Below, one piece after another: positions 60,901 through 64,000 of a DNA stretch of 64,000 nucleotides. Position numbers and translations under genes: made by a program. The notes beneath the pieces were generated by a model. It was given only the letters and a program-made list of their open reading frames with translations, was not told the origin of the DNA and ran no database searches. The DNA is from Certhia americana (taxonomy: Eukaryota > Chordata > Aves > Passeriformes > Certhiidae): contig JAGMWU010000068.1 of assembly GCA_018697195.1 (NCBI GenBank), forward strand, positions 150,918 to 214,917, in the 5' to 3' direction. Every line of letters starts with the position of its first letter. Position 1 is the stretch's first letter.

Positions 60901-61009
60901 CCTGTCAGTGAAGAGAAAGGGATGCTCCCCCTTCCAAAGGCTTTAGGCTAAGGATGAGGAAAACAAGCTGGTTTCTATTTTGAGTTTTATAAATAAGAAG
61001 TCGGCAGCT
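51961..61009. other. Region upstream of CAT, no gene seen
   Basis: About 9 kb of AT-rich sequence. No exon of a known protein, no RNA gene and no recognisable LINE or LTR copy was found. Distal CAT regulatory elements may be here but none can be identified by eye. Confidence 0.5.
55310..55334. repeat. (TA)n microsatellite, interrupted
   Basis: TA units with one break, grading into AATAATAAT. Confidence 0.9.
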
Positions 61010-61370
61010 TTGCTACCACGCAGTCGGGATGTTACTGAGGACATCCCGCACTCTTGGAGTGCGAGGTGCTGCACACGGTGGTCCCTCTGTGCGGCAAGGA
61101 TCTGGTGACAGCGTCACATCGTGGGGACACGGTCACCTGTGCCACCTAGGCAGCGCCTCGGCAGACCTCACACATATCCCTATCCCCCGAGGAGTGACAG
61201 ACAGCCCTTGTTCACACGGCTGTGCCTTCATCTTTCCGCTCAGCATCCCGCGGTTTGCCCCTTCTGGAGCTCGCACGCGTTTCCCGGACAATCTGGAGCG
61301 GTGGAAATGCGGCGCTGCCGACTCAAGAGGGAGGCAGCGCGACACGGGGAAACTGCTAATCCTATCGAGT
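61010..61370. promoter_or_regulatory. Isolated CpG-rich patch
   Basis: About 350 bases with many CpGs (for example CTCGCACGCGTTTCCCGG near 61268) inside AT-rich DNA. It may be a promoter of an unannotated transcript or an enhancer. The short open frames in it show no recognisable protein. Confidence 0.4.
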
Positions 61371-61572
61371 TCGGCATTCCTTGGGAAAATAAAGGTTGAA
61401 GCACGACCTCAGGGGGAAGCAGAACTTGGGCACAGCCGGTGTAGACTCTGATGCCGCAGTAGCTAGGAAGCTGTTGCCACACTTGGTGTATTTCAGTACC
61501 ACAACAAACGCTGCAGCTGTCGTCCGATGGTTCTGAATGATCCCAGGCAAGGCAAACGAGAACGTTCTCAAT

Positions 61573-61610
61573 AATTTCTCTTTAATTTCTCTTTAATTTC
61601 TCTTTAATTC
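61573..61610. repeat. Tandem repeat, 11-base unit
   Basis: TTTAATTTCTC-type unit repeated about 3.5 times. Confidence 0.92.
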
Positions 61611-63279
61611 TTTTCAGTGCTGTTTGCCATTGTAAATAACCACTGATCTCAGCAGGGCCTAGTAAGCTTTGGGGCATCCGCTTCACAGCACTTTTAGAGG
61701 GTAATACTTTATTTGGCTTCCTGGCAACTTCCTGACTGTTCAGGGTTACGACAAATACAATATTTAGCTGTGATTCTTTCTCTGTGGCTGTTATTTCCAT
61801 TGGCTTTGTAATCACAGTGAGAGAGTCTTGATAATGTTCTTGTCAATACTGTGTTCTTGGCTAATAGGGAAGAGCTGAGGATATGAACATTGTTTCAGGA
61901 AACATGACACACATCCGTTGCAATCAATACATGTAATTTGCTCTATCAAGTGCCTCATGAGACAGGTTGATATTACAGCCAGTGAATGGCTGTAGTAATA
62001 AGTGCAATTTTAACATGAAGTTCTTCCAAATGTGTGTTTTGGCACACAGGACTGCAGCAGGTTTCCACGCAGATATGGTATAGCAGTGGATCCCGTGACC
62101 AGATAACTGAGGTTATTTCAAGTGCTTCCAGAGAGTTATTTTTCACTGTTAGCTTTCACACACAGACTTGGCAGGCCTGGTGTTAGATCAGAGCTGAGGA
62201 TCTGGGTGACTGGGGAAGTTTATCCTGCTGTAACTTTAGAGCTGGATGTTATAAATTAGAAGCTGTTAAATGCTGAAGAACAACAGCATTGTCTGCAGCT
62301 ATTTGGGAATGCCTGATGGCTCTCAGAATGTTCTGGTTCATTGATTCCTGCATTAGGAAGAAAATGGAGGCACTGTAAAATTGTAATTAATAGTAAGAGT
62401 GAAATGAGACGAGGAAGAGTGGGAAAGTAAATTTCAGTAAGTTTCAGTATACCCTTCATCTTGAGTATTGTTGTGTGATGCAGTAAATACTCTTTTACTC
62501 CCTTCATTTGATCTGATTCCAGGTAAAATATAATTCCCCCCACCAACCCTCACTGGTAAGATTTCTGATAATGATTGAGACAGTCTGATATGGTACCAAG
62601 TTTTTATTCAGGAATTTAATGTGTTCTAGTCTAATATTTCTGATTCTGACAGTTTTCTCCCCCCTTGGTCACCACAATCTCCTTATTGGGCAAAATAATC
62701 CAACATAGTTCCATAATTTTTGTAGTTCCATAATCTTTCCAGATAAGGCTTACTGTAACACTTGCTCAGATGCCTGGTGCACTTATAATTTACAAAAAAA
62801 CATTTTTATATCACCTCTTGTCTTCATACACTCCAAATTTCACGACAGAAATGTTCAATCGTTGTTGACGATTTCATTTTAAATTAGGTAAAATGTCATT
62901 GGTTGTTTCCAAGATTAGTTACTTTTCCTACTTCAAAATTTTTCCCAAAAAACACCCATGGAATAAATGCATTACAAGTGAAACAGCATCTGGGAAGGGA
63001 GGCTCATTCCTGCATCTAAAAAGTGTAGGAAGCATCTTCAGTACTACTTTCATTCTTAGAAAGTGATTTAAAGATGCCTTAACCTATACAATGTGTGCTG
63101 AATTGAGAGAGATTGAAAACAAAATGAACCAGAAATGTTTAAAGATCAGAGGATTCAGCAGCAGTGCTGAAAGTTTGTGAGGAGAGTCATCCTAAATATA
63201 GGCAGACTTTGGAAAGGGGAAAATTGTATTGAGAAATGGTTCCTCTATCCTTTGCAGTGGAAAGAGCAGGATTCATGGA
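61611..63279. other. Intergenic, no gene seen
   Basis: Unique sequence; no feature recognised. Confidence 0.5.
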
Positions 63280-63960
63280 ATCCTTCTGGTGGCTGGAAGG
63301 CACCTCTGGAGATCACCTATTCCAGCCCAGGAAGCAGGGTCAGCTAAAGCAGCTTGTCCAGGATTGTGTCCAGTTGGGTTTTGAATATCTTTGACCATGG
63401 AGATTCTACAACCTCCCTGGGACACCTGTTCCAGGTTTTCAGCTGTTTGTTTTACCACACTCACAGTAAAAGGTGTGTGGTAAAGTTTAAATGGAATATT
63501 TTGTATTTCAGTTTGGGCTTACTGCTTCTTGTTCTTTCCCTGGGGACCACTAAGAAGAGCCCACCTGTCTTTTGCCTTTTTTTATTCATCAGGTATTTAT
63601 AGACAGAGATGCTGTCCCACTTTCTCCAGAATGAACAATCCCAGAAACTCCAGTCCCTTAATCATCTTTGTGTCCCTTTGATGGACTGACTTCAGTTTGT
63701 TCACACCTCTCTTGTACTGGGAAACCCAGAGCTGGACTCCCACTCCATCTGAGTCTCACCAGTGCTGAGCAGAAGGAAGGATCACCTTCCCCACCTGCTG
63801 GCAGTGCTTTTCCTGGGATGCTGCTGGCTTTCATTGCCACAAGGGTGTATTCCCAGCTCGCATCCAACTTATTTTCCAGGTCTTGTTATCCAAAGTTGTT
63901 TTCCACTTAAATTGAAAGGAGCCGTTTATCCTGGCAAAAATTCATCAATTTGTCAATGAT
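63280..63960 (-). mobile_element. Old CR1 LINE copy, antisense, internally interrupted
   Basis: Contains GGAATCCTTCTGGTGGCTGG, AAGCAGCTTGTCCAGGATTG, TGTCCAGTTGGGTTTTGAAT, GAGATTCTACAACCTCCCTG, CTGGGAAACCCAGAGCTGGA and TGAGTCTCACCAGTGCTGAG, the antisense 3' part of an older CR1 subfamily. It seems to run to near the window's right end. Confidence 0.8.
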
Positions 63961-64000
63961 GATGTTGCAAAAGTGTCACAAGCCTCACTGTGGTGAAGAT

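Noticed and set aside
61029..61451. 140-codon plus-strand frame in the CpG-rich patch
   Set aside because: Several overlapping frames on both strands, as expected from GC-rich sequence; no recognisable domain.

Overview
The window looks like bird chromosomal DNA. The protein-coding genes are split into short exons with GT-AG introns. The dispersed repeats are almost all CR1 LINEs, the dominant avian non-LTR element, with truncated copies ending in ATTCTRTG-type repeats. One solo LTR resembles songbird ERVL-type LTRs as I remember them, so a passerine is my best guess. That species call is inference.

Three genes are readable. (1) At 105-4127 (+) lie the last eight coding exons of a front-end fatty acid desaturase of the FADS1 type; its 5' part is outside the window. 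(2) At 25482-33404 (+) lies a complete tandem paralogue with 12 coding exons: an N-terminal cytochrome b5 domain with HPGG, then the membrane desaturase domain with three histidine boxes (HDLGH, HSQHH, QIEHH). The two copies share the same exon phases and, apart from one codon, the same exon lengths over the eight comparable exons. (3) At 39786-51585 (-) lies a complete catalase gene (CAT): 13 coding exons and 528 residues, with His75, Asn148 and Tyr358 in the expected places and a C-terminal SNL that serves as the peroxisomal signal. CAT starts in a CpG island (about 51.2-51.95 kb) and lies tail-to-tail with the second desaturase.

Layout: 1-4127 3' part of desaturase A; 4128-25240 intergenic, with CR1 fragments, a nearly full but degraded CR1 (about 17.65-21.24 kb), a probable LTR near 14.1-14.5 kb and a solo LTR at 24187-24697; 25240-33404 desaturase B, whose first exon carries an in-frame G-rich minisatellite; 33405-39785 intergenic and 3' UTR sequence; 39786-51585 CAT; 51586-64000 upstream of CAT with no recognisable gene, a small isolated CpG-rich patch near 61.0-61.35 kb and an old CR1 at the right end.

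Functionally the two desaturases belong to long-chain polyunsaturated fatty acid synthesis in the ER membrane, and catalase to peroxisomal hydrogen peroxide removal. Their adjacency is a genomic arrangement; nothing in the sequence shows co-regulation. I saw no tRNA, rRNA, CRISPR array or bacterial or phage-like system.
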